The position numbers and the translations under genes were made by a program. 16,016 nucleotides of DNA, taken from contig CAYMJJ010000053.1 of NCBI GenBank assembly GCA_964390445.1, positions 1 through 16,016 on the forward strand. The letters run 5' to 3'. Under the pieces are notes generated by a model. That model did no database searches, was not told the origin of the DNA, and worked only from the letters and a program-made list of their open reading frames with translations. Below are positions 7,888 to 14,999 of this stretch, one piece after another; within the stretch, counting starts at the first letter, position 1; every line of letters begins with the position of its first letter. Source of the DNA: Anderseniella sp964390445. GTDB taxonomy: Bacteria > Pseudomonadota > Alphaproteobacteria > Rhizobiales > Aestuariivirgaceae.

Positions 7888-8053
7888 CCGCGGCCGTAGC
7901 CGTTCTGCGGGCGGGTGGCACTTCGGCGGTTTCCCGTTATCGGCAACGGCGCGTGCTGCACAGCAACCAACTGGTCCTTTTCTGGAATGTGCTGCATGTT
8001 AGCGGCAGGGTGATTCACAACCGCGCAACGCCAACGGAAAGAGGCATGCGGCG
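7888..8053 (+). other. Intergenic leader of mgtE
   Basis: These 166 bases hold no convincing open frame. They presumably contain the mgtE promoter, but I cannot point to a good -35/-10 pair. I looked for a magnesium-sensing leader and saw no recognisable M-box architecture. A purine-rich GAAAGAGG at 8037-8044, nine bases before ATG 8054, is the likely ribosome site. Confidence 0.4.
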
Positions 8054-9433
8054 ATGGCCGACGTTCTCGAGTTCGACACCATTCACGATGAAGACGGGGC
8101 CCTCAGCTCTGCCTTCGTGCGGGCTGTCGGCGATGCGCTGCAAAAGGAAGATGCCCGCGACCTGCGCCGGCTGGTGCGCGACCTGCACGAAGCCGACGTC
8201 GCGGACCTGATCGAGTTCCTGCCATCCGAAGCCCGTGTCGAATTCATCCTCAAGCTGGGCCGTTCGTTCGATGTCGAGGCGCTGCCTGAGCTTGACGAGG
8301 CGGTGCGCGATGAACTGATGGAGGCGCTGCCCAACCAGTTCATTTCGTCCGCCGTGCGCAGGCTCGACACCGATGACGCGCTATACCTCATCGAGGACAT
8401 GGATGCTGCCGACCAGCAGGAAATCCTGTCCAAGGTATCAAAGGCTGACCGCACCGCGCTGACCCGCGGCCTTGAGTATCCTGAATACTCGGCCGGGCGC
8501 CTGATGCAGACCATCTTCGTGGCGGTGCCGGCGTTCTGGTCGGTCGGCCAGACCATCGACTACATGCGCAACGAGGAAGATCTGCCGGAGGATTTCATCG
8601 AGATCTACGTTGTGGATCCATCCTTCCACACGGTCGGATTCGTGCCGGTCAGCCTGGTGTTGCGCCATCCGCGTTCGCAGCAGATTTCGGAGATCATGCG
8701 CGAGCACGAGGTGGTGTTCAACGTGCTCGATGAGCAGGACGACGTTGCCTACAAGTTCGAGCAGTATCACCTGGGCTCCGCTGCCGTTGTGGACGAGAAC
8801 CAGCGGCTGGTCGGCTCGATCACCGTCGACGACATCGTCAACGTCATCCAGGAAGAAGCCAGCGAAGACATCCTGCGCCTTGGTGGTGTGGGCGATGAAG
8901 AGATCACCGACACGGTCCTGTCCACCACGCGGTCGCGATTTGGCTGGCTGCTGGTCAACCTGATAACGGCGGTACTGGCGTCGGGCGTCATCGCGCTGTT
9001 TGATGCCACCATCGAGGAGATGGTGGCGCTGGCCGTGCTGATGCCCATCGTGGCATCGATGGGCGGCAACGCCGGAACCCAGACCATGACGGTGGCCGTG
9101 CGCGCCCTGGCGCAACGCAACCTGTCTGCAGTCAACGCGGTCCGGGTGGTGTGGCGTGAGAGTGCGGTGGGTTTGCTCAACGGCATCGCGTTTGCCATCA
9201 TCATGGGGCTGTTCGCCTGGTGGTGGTTCGGCTCGGACCAGCTTGGCCTGATCATCGGGGCGGCGATGATCATCAACATGCTGGCCGCAGCGCTGGCCGG
9301 TATCCTGATCCCGCTGGGGCTGGATCATTTTGAAATCGACCCGGCCATTGCTTCGGGTGTTTTCGTGACCACCGTGACCGACGTGGTCGGCTTCTTCGCG
9401 TTCCTCGGGCTGGCCGCGCTGTTCCTGATCTAG
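8054..9433 (+). CDS. mgtE: Magnesium transporter MgtE
   Basis: MgtE is a homodimeric Mg2+-selective channel of the inner membrane whose cytoplasmic domains close it when internal Mg2+ is high. The 459-residue length is standard. The order is an N-terminal helical superhelix domain rich in acidic residues (about 25-135), a CBS pair (about 145-265), a connecting helix and a five-helix membrane domain (about 290-459). The conserved MPIVASMGGNAGTQT stretch starts at Met330, within the family's ion-pathway signature region. ATG 8054 is preceded by GAAAGAGG. The gene stands alone and its stop is one base from the stop of the opposing methyltransferase-family gene. Confidence 0.95.
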   Translation: MADVLEFDTIHDEDGALSSAFVRAVGDALQKEDARDLRRLVRDLHEADVADLIEFLPSEARVEFILKLGRSFDVEALPELDEAVRDELMEALPNQFISSAVRRLDTDDALYLIEDMDAADQQEILSKVSKADRTALTRGLEYPEYSAGRLMQTIFVAVPAFWSVGQTIDYMRNEEDLPEDFIEIYVVDPSFHTVGFVPVSLVLRHPRSQQISEIMREHEVVFNVLDEQDDVAYKFEQYHLGSAAVVDENQRLVGSITVDDIVNVIQEEASEDILRLGGVGDEEITDTVLSTTRSRFGWLLVNLITAVLASGVIALFDATIEEMVALAVLMPIVASMGGNAGTQTMTVAVRALAQRNLSAVNAVRVVWRESAVGLLNGIAFAIIMGLFAWWWFGSDQLGLIIGAAMIINMLAAALAGILIPLGLDHFEIDPAIASGVFVTTVTDVVGFFAFLGLAALFLI

Positions 9434-9442
9434 CTCAGATCA
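9426..9442. repeat. Small inverted repeat spanning two facing stop codons
   Basis: TGATCT-AGCTC-AGATCA is a perfect 6-bp dyad covering both the mgtE stop (TAG 9431-9433) and the stop of the opposing gene (TGA on the minus strand, 9435-9437). Part of the symmetry arises because both proteins end in an isoleucine ATC codon followed by a stop. It is too weak and lacks T runs to be a convincing terminator. Confidence 0.3.
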
Positions 9443-9896
9443 CGCCCCAGCGCCTGACCCTGCTGGCATAGTCGTCCCACGCACTGCCAAACTTGGCGCG
9501 CAGGTGCGCCTCCTCGCGCACAACGGCCAGTTTATGGGTGAAAAGCGCAGCAGCGACTGCCGCAACAAGCAGCCAGCCGTTTTGCAGCGCCATTCCAAGG
9601 CCCGCCACCGCGACGGTGTTGCCCACGTAGATCGGGTTGCGGGTCCAGGCAAACGGCCCATACGTGACCAGCGTGCCGGCGGCACGGTGGGGCAGGATGT
9701 TGGTGCGCGCCCTATACATCGTCCACATGGCCCAGACATCCAGCGCCAGCCCGCCGCAGAGCAGTGCAAAGCCGGGCCATGTCACTGCTGCAGGCAAAGT
9801 CACTGGTACAACCGCCTGGCACACCAGCGCCACCACCACGACGGTGGCATAGATGATCGGGGGCCAGGGCAACGTGTTGGGCGTATCAGCGTTCAT
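9435..9896 (-). CDS. Isoprenylcysteine carboxyl methyltransferase (ICMT)/phospholipid methyltransferase-family membrane protein
   Basis: This 153-residue integral membrane protein has about four hydrophobic helices and the C-terminal signature of the ICMT-like family: TYGPFAWTRNPIYVGN followed by REEAHLRAKFGSAWDDYASRVRRW. In characterised relatives that region binds S-adenosylmethionine and methylates small lipophilic or prenylated substrates. Bacteria generally lack prenylated proteins, so the actual substrate is unknown and may be a lipid. The ATG at 9894-9896 has only a loose purine-rich site upstream. The gene converges with mgtE one base apart and diverges from the aldo/keto reductase across 99 bases, where both promoters must lie. 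Confidence 0.85.
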   Translation of the reverse strand: MNADTPNTLPWPPIIYATVVVVALVCQAVVPVTLPAAVTWPGFALLCGGLALDVWAMWTMYRARTNILPHRAAGTLVTYGPFAWTRNPIYVGNTVAVAGLGMALQNGWLLVAAVAAALFTHKLAVVREEAHLRAKFGSAWDDYASRVRRWGVI

Positions 9897-9995
9897 TGGA
9901 CAATCACCATGCGTGAGGGCTATCAGTCATATATCACGGCACACCAGCCCGAGGCTAATCACTGACCGGGCCCTGCGAGATGTAAAGGTTCCCAT

Positions 9996-10820
9996 ATGAA
10001 AACTGTCAACGCTCAAGAGGTTATGGTCCCCGCAATCGGACTTGGCACCTGGGAACTGCGCGGCGACACCTGCCGCGACATCGTCGAAACCGCGTTGAAA
10101 CTTGGCTATCGCCATGTCGATACGGCGCAGATGTACCAGAACGAGCGCGAAGTGGGCGAGGGGATGCGCGCTTCAGGGGTGGCGCGGAACAAGATATTCC
10201 TGACCACCAAGATCTGGCCCGATTGCCACGCCGCAGACAAGTTTGCCCGCGCTGTCGATGAACGCCTTGAACTGCTGGACTGTGGCCCGGTCGACCTGTT
10301 GCTGCTGCACTGGCCCTCGCGCACGGTGCCGCTGAAGGAAACCATCACCGCCCTGAACAAGGCCCGCGATGCAGGCCTTGCGCGCCAAATCGGGATATCG
10401 AACTTCACTGTGAAGCAGGTCAACGAAGCGGTTGCGCTGTCGCGGCATGCGCTGTTGTGCAACCAGATCGAGTATCACCCGCTGATCAACCAGGACAAGG
10501 TGCTGGCGGCGTGCCGCACAAATGGACTGGCGATTACGGCCTATTGCCCGATAGCGCGCAACCAGGTGGCTGATGAACCGGTGATGCAGCAGATTGCACG
10601 AAGGCACGGCGTCAGCCCGGCAGAGATTGCGCTGGCGTGGCTGGTTGGCCAGGGCGACGTAATGGCAATTCCGCGCACCACCAGTCATGAGCGGTTGAAG
10701 AGCAACCTCGCGGCAGCCGAAGTCCAACTGAGCGAGGATGATCGTATCGCGATCGACAGCCTGAAACGCAAGCACCTGCGGCTGGTGCCAGCCGCCGGCA
10801 TTGCACCGGACTGGGACTAG
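9996..10820 (+). CDS. Aldo/keto reductase
   Basis: This is a cytoplasmic NAD(P)H-dependent reductase of carbonyl compounds. The 274-residue length is typical of the 2,5-diketogluconate reductase-like bacterial branch. The catalytic tetrad is complete: Asp42 and Tyr47 in HVDTAQMYQNE, Lys72 in LTTKIW and His105 in LLLLHWP. IGISNF and NQIEYHPLI are family signatures, and AIPRTTSHERLKSN near the C-terminus binds the cofactor phosphate or ribose, where relatives have IPKS. The ATG at 9996 is backed by AAAGG at 9984-9988. It is a single gene that converges with the RraB-like gene three bases away. The physiological substrate cannot be read from the sequence. Confidence 0.93.
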   Translation: MKTVNAQEVMVPAIGLGTWELRGDTCRDIVETALKLGYRHVDTAQMYQNEREVGEGMRASGVARNKIFLTTKIWPDCHAADKFARAVDERLELLDCGPVDLLLLHWPSRTVPLKETITALNKARDAGLARQIGISNFTVKQVNEAVALSRHALLCNQIEYHPLINQDKVLAACRTNGLAITAYCPIARNQVADEPVMQQIARRHGVSPAEIALAWLVGQGDVMAIPRTTSHERLKSNLAAAEVQLSEDDRIAIDSLKRKHLRLVPAAGIAPDWD

Positions 10821-10823
10821 CCG

Positions 10824-11360
10824 TCAGGCCGCATGGCCCTGCGCGAGGCCCCAGCCCTTCGAAATGCCACCCAGCTTGCCGGCCCAGTCTGCCATGAGGG
10901 TTTCAACTTCGTGGATGTGCTGTGGAACCGGCTGCATGGACAATGTCACGATCACGTTCCACTTGTTGTCCGCGGCAGGCATCAGGTTCGCGTCCATGCA
11001 GTTCGTTGCCCGCCGTGACACGTTGACGATCTCTTCGGCCGATTGTTGAAGTGGCACTTCAGCCATGAACTGGATGCCGACCGGAACAATCTGCCCGCCG
11101 GCAATCTGCCCGCCGGCAATCTGCCCGCCGGCAGTGCCGGGCATGGCCTCGCCAGCCATGAAGCCCATGTCTACCCGGGGTGCCGGGCTGAAACCGGAAA
11201 AATCCTGCTGGCCTGCTGGTGCAGCAGGTGTCGCCGCGCCCGCCAGGCCGATGCGGGACAGGTTCGCCGATGAACTTGGCTGGCTTGCGGGCACGGCAAT
11301 GCTCGACTTCTTTTCCCGCGACAGCACGCCCTTCAACTGGCCAAAGAGGCTCTTGCCCAT
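10824..11360 (-). CDS. RraB-like (ribonuclease E inhibitor family) domain protein with low-complexity N-terminal half
   Basis: The 178-residue product has two parts. Residues 1-105 are low in complexity (Ala, Gly, Pro, Ser), with a basic opening MGKSLFGQLKGVLSREKK and three perfect AGGQI repeats at 77-91. Residues 108-172 resemble the RraB fold family: an EEIVNVSRRATN helix, then NKWNVIVTLSMQPVPQHIHEVETLMADWAGKLGGISKGWGL, matching the RraB pattern of a strand, a helix and a closing gly-rich GW motif. RraB proteins bind RNase E and limit its activity, but this relationship is remote and inferred by eye. The ATG at 11358-11360 was chosen for AAAGGTG about eight bases upstream; an in-frame ATG at 11409-11411 would add 17 residues. 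There is no signal peptide. Confidence 0.6.
   Translation of the reverse strand: MGKSLFGQLKGVLSREKKSSIAVPASQPSSSANLSRIGLAGAATPAAPAGQQDFSGFSPAPRVDMGFMAGEAMPGTAGGQIAGGQIAGGQIVPVGIQFMAEVPLQQSAEEIVNVSRRATNCMDANLMPAADNKWNVIVTLSMQPVPQHIHEVETLMADWAGKLGGISKGWGLAQGHAA
11087..11131. repeat. Perfect 3 x 15-bp tandem repeat inside the RraB-like gene
   Basis: CAATCTGCCCGCCGG occurs three times back to back without a mismatch. It encodes AGGQI repeats in the minus-strand protein. The unit is a multiple of three, so changes in copy number would keep the frame. Confidence 0.95.
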
Positions 11361-11512
11361 ACCCAACACACCTTTCGTACACACGCCCTTGTCAAGGCAA
11401 CATGGCTGCATTCTAGCCCGGGATGCCTAATGAAACGTTGAACGGGTTCCAACGGCGTAGACTGCAGCCAATCGTGCAACGCTCAACTGCCATGCAGTTT
11501 CGCTCTTCTATG

Positions 11513-11546
11513 CCGGTCATTTCTGGCGTAACGGAGAAATGACTGG
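11513..11546. promoter_or_regulatory. Long inverted repeat upstream of the MFS gene (candidate operator or RNA hairpin)
   Basis: CCGGTCATTTCT (11513-11524) and AGAAATGACTGG (11535-11546) are inverted copies that pair over 12 positions, with a single G-T pair, around the 10-base loop GGCGTAACGG. It is the strongest dyad I noticed in non-coding sequence here. It lies 63 bases before the MFS start codon, a position suited to a repressor site or a leader hairpin. It lacks a T run on either strand, so it is not a standard terminator. Confidence 0.55.
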
Positions 11547-11609
11547 TGTCCCGCAAGCTCGTGCGCTCGCGCGCCCGCACATTTCTGGCCCGCACACGGA
11601 ACGCGCGAA

Positions 11610-12812
11610 ATGGCATTTTCTGCCCGATACCCGATCTGGCTTACCGGTGCGCCAAAGCCGACGGCGGGCGCATTCACACTGCTGTTCATGGTGGAGAGCT
11701 TCGCGCGGGCGCTGGTAGCCACTGTGATCTCGTTGCAAGCCTATGAACTGCTGGGATCGGGTCAGAAGGTTTCCCAGATCTACATGCTTGTGGCGTGCGG
11801 TTCGCTGATCACCACGCTGCTCATTCCCACCATCATCGCCTACACCGCGCGCCGGTTCGTCTACACGTTCGGTGCCGTCGCGCTGATCCTGGGTGCTGCC
11901 GCGCTGGCGATGCACACGATCCCGGGGCAGGGAATTGGAATGTTCCTGCGGGTGTTCGGGGCCTCGTGCCTCAACATCGCAACCAGCCTTTACATCCTCG
12001 ACCACATCCGCAAGCAGGAATACGTGAAGGTCGAGCCGCTGAAGATGACCTTTGCCACCATCTCGTGGACAATTGGCCCCTCGCTTGGCGTGTGGTTGTA
12101 CACGACCTATGGCTACTGGGCACCACATGCGCTTACTGCGGTCTGCTCGGTGGTGTTGCTTTGTCTGTTCTGGTACTTGCGCATGTCCGACAACAGCGCC
12201 ATTCGACCGGCCAAGACCAAGCCGCGCAATGCCTTGTCGGGGTTGCGCCGGTTCATGGCGCAACCGCGATTGCGGCTGGCCTGGCTGATTGCGTTTGGCC
12301 GATCATGCTTCTGGGTGATCTTCTTCGTCTATTCGCCCATCCTCATGGTGCAGAGCGGGCAGGGCCAGCAGGCGGCCGGTTTCCTGGTGTCTGCGGGGAA
12401 CCTGTTGCTGGTGCTTGCGTTTCCGTTCGGCAAGCTGGCCCAGCGCGTCGGCGTCAGGAAGGTCATTGCCGCTGCATTCAGCCTGATGGCGTTATGCAGC
12501 CTGGGTGCAGGCTTTGCCGCTGCGGAAAACTTTCCGTTGCTTGCAGCGCTGGCCTTGCTGGGTGCCGCAGTAGGCGCGGTTGCCGTTGATGGGGTTGGTG
12601 CCATTCCGTTCATGCGCGCGGTCCATCCACACGAGCGCGCCGAGATGACCGGCGTGTACCGGACCTACCTGGATCTGTCCGAGCTGGTTCCGACCCTCGG
12701 ATTTTCCATACTGCTGCTGTATGCGCCGCTGTACTCGGTGTTCATCGTGCTCGGCATCTGGAGTTTCGTGTGCGGCTGGGTGGTATGGCGTCATCTGCCA
12801 GGCCGGATGTAG
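11610..12812 (+). CDS. Major facilitator superfamily transporter
   Basis: This 400-residue inner-membrane protein has about twelve hydrophobic segments in two halves. They are split by a basic cytoplasmic loop around residues 195-220 (RPAKTKPRNALSGLRRFMAQPRLR). Basic turns such as AYTARRF and AQRVGVRKV follow helices 2 and 8, as is usual in MFS carriers. The length is standard for drug/proton antiporter-like or small solute carriers; the substrate cannot be inferred. ATG 11610 has only a weak GGAACG upstream. The 249-base gap before it carries a 12-bp inverted repeat. The rhodanese gene follows on the same strand after 84 bases. Confidence 0.88.
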   Translation: MAFSARYPIWLTGAPKPTAGAFTLLFMVESFARALVATVISLQAYELLGSGQKVSQIYMLVACGSLITTLLIPTIIAYTARRFVYTFGAVALILGAAALAMHTIPGQGIGMFLRVFGASCLNIATSLYILDHIRKQEYVKVEPLKMTFATISWTIGPSLGVWLYTTYGYWAPHALTAVCSVVLLCLFWYLRMSDNSAIRPAKTKPRNALSGLRRFMAQPRLRLAWLIAFGRSCFWVIFFVYSPILMVQSGQGQQAAGFLVSAGNLLLVLAFPFGKLAQRVGVRKVIAAAFSLMALCSLGAGFAAAENFPLLAALALLGAAVGAVAVDGVGAIPFMRAVHPHERAEMTGVYRTYLDLSELVPTLGFSILLLYAPLYSVFIVLGIWSFVCGWVVWRHLPGRM

Positions 12813-12896
12813 GCCGATCGCTGTGATGCGCTAAATAATCATACGTCAACTTCGTGATTTTTCTGTTATCTTTGAGCCACATTGAAGGGATTCGTA
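12813..12896 (+). promoter_or_regulatory. AT-rich leader before the rhodanese gene
   Basis: The stretch 12831-12873 is distinctly AT-rich for this sequence (TAAATAATC, GATTTTTCTG, TTATCTTTG), which suggests a promoter for the rhodanese gene. TTATCT at 12866-12871 could be a -10 box but has no good -35 partner. AAGGGA at 12885-12890 is the ribosome site of the next gene. Confidence 0.3.
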
Positions 12897-13301
12897 ATGC
12901 CACAATCAATCACCACCAGTGTTAGCGATCTGGTCCGTCAGGCCAAGTCCGAGATCGAGGAGGTTGATGTTGAGGGTGCCCGTGACCTGATCGACAACAA
13001 GGGCGCAGTGCTGGTTGACATTCGCGACATTCGGGAGTTGTGGCGCGATGGCAAGGTGCCGGGCTCGCGGCATGTGCCGCGCGGCATGTTGGAATTCTGG
13101 ATCGACCCGGAAAGCCCCTACTACAAGGATTTCTTTGCTGGAGACGGGCCATACATCTTCATGTGTGCGGGCGGGTTCAGGTCAGCACTTGCAACCCAGG
13201 TTGCTCAGCGAATGGGCTTGAAGCCCGTTTACAACATGATTGGCGGGTTTGGTGCCTGGAGCAAGTCCGGGGCACCGGTCGAGCCGCACGAGAAGAGTTG
13301 A
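12897..13301 (+). CDS. Single-domain rhodanese-like sulfurtransferase
   Basis: This 134-residue protein is one rhodanese domain. It has the entry motif VLVDIRDIRELWRDGKVPGSRHVPRGMLEFW and the active-site loop CAGGFRS, whose cysteine would carry a persulfide, followed by a closing YNMIGGFGAWSKSGAPVE. It probably moves sulfane sulfur in the cytoplasm; no signal peptide is present. ATG 12897 is chosen because AAGGGA stands six bases upstream; an in-frame TTG at 12882 would add five residues and overlap that site. It lies between an MFS gene and an mrr-like gene on the same strand; I see no functional link. Confidence 0.92.
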   Translation: MPQSITTSVSDLVRQAKSEIEEVDVEGARDLIDNKGAVLVDIRDIRELWRDGKVPGSRHVPRGMLEFWIDPESPYYKDFFAGDGPYIFMCAGGFRSALATQVAQRMGLKPVYNMIGGFGAWSKSGAPVEPHEKS

Positions 13302-13388
13302 CGCTGGCCGGGCAAGAGGCTGGCCGGTAGTTGTGTGATTTTGCTGACAGGGGGTCTGGAGCAAACAATCAAGCCGGGAGTGGCCAAC

Positions 13389-14243
13389 TTGAGTCAGGAC
13401 TATCGTACCTTGATGCAGCCTGTGCTGAACCGTCTCGAGCAGGCAGGCGGCGAACTTCAATTCGCCGAGTTGCTCAAACAGGTTGCTGAAACGCTGAATC
13501 CTGCCGGCCAGATGCAGGATGAGCCATTGCCCAGTGGCCGTGAATCGGCATTGGCCAACAGCCTGCGCTGGGCGCTGTCGTATCTTGGGGCAGAAGGCCG
13601 CCTCAGCACCTCTGCTGACGGTTCGAGGGTGTTCTTGCGTGCAGACCGCGGTTTCAATGAGTCTGCCATGCCTTTCTCGCCGGCGCCGCCGATGGATTAT
13701 GGCCCCGGCGACGCGGATGACGGGAGCGGCGACTACGCGCTGGCCGTGCAGTTCGGGCGCGCCAACCGGCAGTTGCGCCATGACCTGCTTAGCCGGATAT
13801 ACGCGCAGCAGCCGGTATTCTTCGAAAAGTTGATCATCCATCTGCTGGTTGCGATGGGCTATGGCAGGGATTCGGGCCGGATGGCGAGGCGGCTGGGAGG
13901 CCGCGGCGACGGCGGCGTGGATGGTGTGATCCACCAGGACGAACTCGGGCTCGATTACCTGTACATCCAGGCCAAGCGCTACAAGCCCTCCACCACGGTG
14001 CCAATTGCCGCCGTCAGGGATTTTGCCGGCTCGCTAGAGGCGCACAAGGCACCCAAGGGCGTGTTCGTGACCACGGCTTGTTTTCCCGACTCGGCCCGCA
14101 GTTTCGTTGGCGCCATACCCCGGCGCATCGCGCTTGTCGATGGCAGCGAACTCGCCGAATTGATGGTACGGCACAATATCGGCGTGCGACCGGAGCCGCG
14201 CTACACGCTGAAGCAGCTTGATTCGGGTTATTTCACCAGTTGA
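13389..14243 (+). CDS. mrr: Mrr-type (type IV) restriction endonuclease
   Basis: Mrr proteins cleave foreign or stress-exposed DNA carrying modified bases. The 284-residue product has the N-terminal winged-helix Mrr_N region (about 1-85), a linker, and a C-terminal PD-(D/E)xK-like domain. That domain shows FFEKLIIHLLVAMGYG, then GGRGDGGVDGVI (Asp174, Asp178) and LDYLYIQAKRY with catalytic Gln194-x-Lys196. It continues with GVFVTTACF and LVDGSELAELMVRHNIGV, which align well with E. coli Mrr as I remember it. All catalytic residues are intact. I chose TTG 13389 because GGGAG lies eight bases upstream and the protein then begins MSQDYRTLMQPVL, matching MTVPTYDKFIEPVL of E. coli Mrr. The frame also allows a GTG at 13335, which would add 18 residues. 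No methyltransferase or specificity subunit is adjacent, consistent with type IV. Confidence 0.9.
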   Translation: MSQDYRTLMQPVLNRLEQAGGELQFAELLKQVAETLNPAGQMQDEPLPSGRESALANSLRWALSYLGAEGRLSTSADGSRVFLRADRGFNESAMPFSPAPPMDYGPGDADDGSGDYALAVQFGRANRQLRHDLLSRIYAQQPVFFEKLIIHLLVAMGYGRDSGRMARRLGGRGDGGVDGVIHQDELGLDYLYIQAKRYKPSTTVPIAAVRDFAGSLEAHKAPKGVFVTTACFPDSARSFVGAIPRRIALVDGSELAELMVRHNIGVRPEPRYTLKQLDSGYFTS

Positions 14244-14326
14244 GCCGCCGGTGATTGTGCCAAAGCTGTGCAAACCCGGGCGCGCGGCCATTGCAACCCG
14301 GGGCGTGGCTGGTGGATTGTGGGGGC

Positions 14327-14743
14327 ATGACCCTGAACATTCTGAAATTGTGCGTCGGCACGACCGACATGCAGGACCTGGCGGATTGGCAGGAGATGCG
14401 GCTGCGCAGTGTCGGCAGCATCTACCACACCACGCGGATGATCCCGAAACGGGCTGACGAAATCGTGGGCAAGGGCTCGCTGTACTGGGTGATCAGGGGC
14501 ATGGTGAGTTGCCGCCAGAAGATCATTTCCATCGACGCGTTCGAAGACACTGACGGTATCACTCGCTGCAACCTGGTGCTGGACCACGAACTGGTGCCCG
14601 TGAGGCCGCAACCACGCCGGCCGTTCCAGGGGTGGCGCTATCTCAAGCAGGAGGATGCACCGCAGGACCTGTCGAAGGAGGCGATCAACGCCGACATGCC
14701 CGAGCGGATGCGCAACGAACTGGCCGAACTTGGGCTTCTCTAG
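14327..14743 (+). CDS. DUF1489 family protein
   Basis: This 138-residue protein matches the DUF1489 family along its whole length: MTLNILKLCVGTTDMQDLADWQ, TRMIPKRADEIVGKGSLYWVIRGMVSCRQKI, LVLDHELVPVRPQPRRPFQGWRYL and EDAPQDL, with a C-terminal MRNELAELGLL. The function is unknown; the family is found mostly in Alphaproteobacteria, often as a single-copy soluble protein. The ATG at 14327 follows a G-rich stretch and gives the conserved N-terminus; the frame extends further upstream but that part does not resemble the family. It follows mrr after 83 bases and converges with the small membrane-protein gene after 13 bases. Confidence 0.92.
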   Translation: MTLNILKLCVGTTDMQDLADWQEMRLRSVGSIYHTTRMIPKRADEIVGKGSLYWVIRGMVSCRQKIISIDAFEDTDGITRCNLVLDHELVPVRPQPRRPFQGWRYLKQEDAPQDLSKEAINADMPERMRNELAELGLL

Positions 14744-14756
14744 ACTGCAGTTCCGG

Positions 14757-14984
14757 TCACTTGCCGAACAGGAACCGCCACGAGGCAAGCCCCCAGCCCA
14801 GCCAGATTGCAGCGAAAATGCCGAACGCCAGCGGACTTTCCAGCAGAAGCCCGGGTTTCATCAGGGTCATCGCGCTGAAGGTGTCGGCGATGCCGTGACC
14901 GCCGACGAGGAAGACCAGCATGAATGTCAGCAGTGCGTAGGATATGACCCGCATGACAAGCCAGATAATGACCAGGGAGTTCAT
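14757..14984 (-). CDS. Small two-helix membrane protein, unknown function
   Basis: This 75-residue protein is mostly hydrophobic, with helices at about 3-27 (LVIIWLVMRVISYALLTFMLVFLV) and 48-71 (ESPLAFGIFAAIWLGWGLASWRFLF), separated by a short loop. I do not recognise the family. The start is well supported: AGAAGGAGA lies about eight bases upstream, inside the 15-base gap after the panC stop, so the gene should be read from the panC transcript. A role in pantothenate metabolism is not implied by position alone. Confidence 0.7.
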   Translation of the reverse strand: MNSLVIIWLVMRVISYALLTFMLVFLVGGHGIADTFSAMTLMKPGLLLESPLAFGIFAAIWLGWGLASWRFLFGK

Positions 14985-14999
14985 CTGCGAAGTCTCCTT

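Noticed and set aside
7888..8053. Possible magnesium riboswitch before mgtE
   Set aside because: I looked for paired stems of the M-box type and found no matching arrangement; the region is short and GC-rich without clear nested helices.
8438..9328. A 296-codon minus-strand open frame opposite mgtE
   Set aside because: The translation is rich in His, Asp and Gln in a pattern typical of antisense frames, and mgtE on the other strand is certain.
11087..11131. The three direct repeats as a CRISPR or origin iteron array
   Set aside because: The units are contiguous with no spacers and lie in frame within a coding region, so they are a coding tandem repeat.
11389..11394. A perfect TTGACA on the minus strand upstream of the RraB-like gene
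   Set aside because: It is only 28 bases from the chosen start codon and the expected -10 position falls in the ribosome site, so it would require a leaderless transcript. No -10 match is seen.
11517..12263. A 248-codon minus-strand open frame opposite the MFS gene and its leader
   Set aside because: It is antisense to clear membrane-protein coding sequence and has no family features.
13182..13934. A 250-codon minus-strand open frame across the rhodanese and mrr genes
   Set aside because: It crosses the ends of two supported genes on the opposite strand and shows no motif.
13389..14243. A defence island around mrr
   Set aside because: No methyltransferase, toxin-antitoxin, helicase, nuclease or integrase gene lies nearby; neighbours are a rhodanese and a conserved DUF1489 gene.
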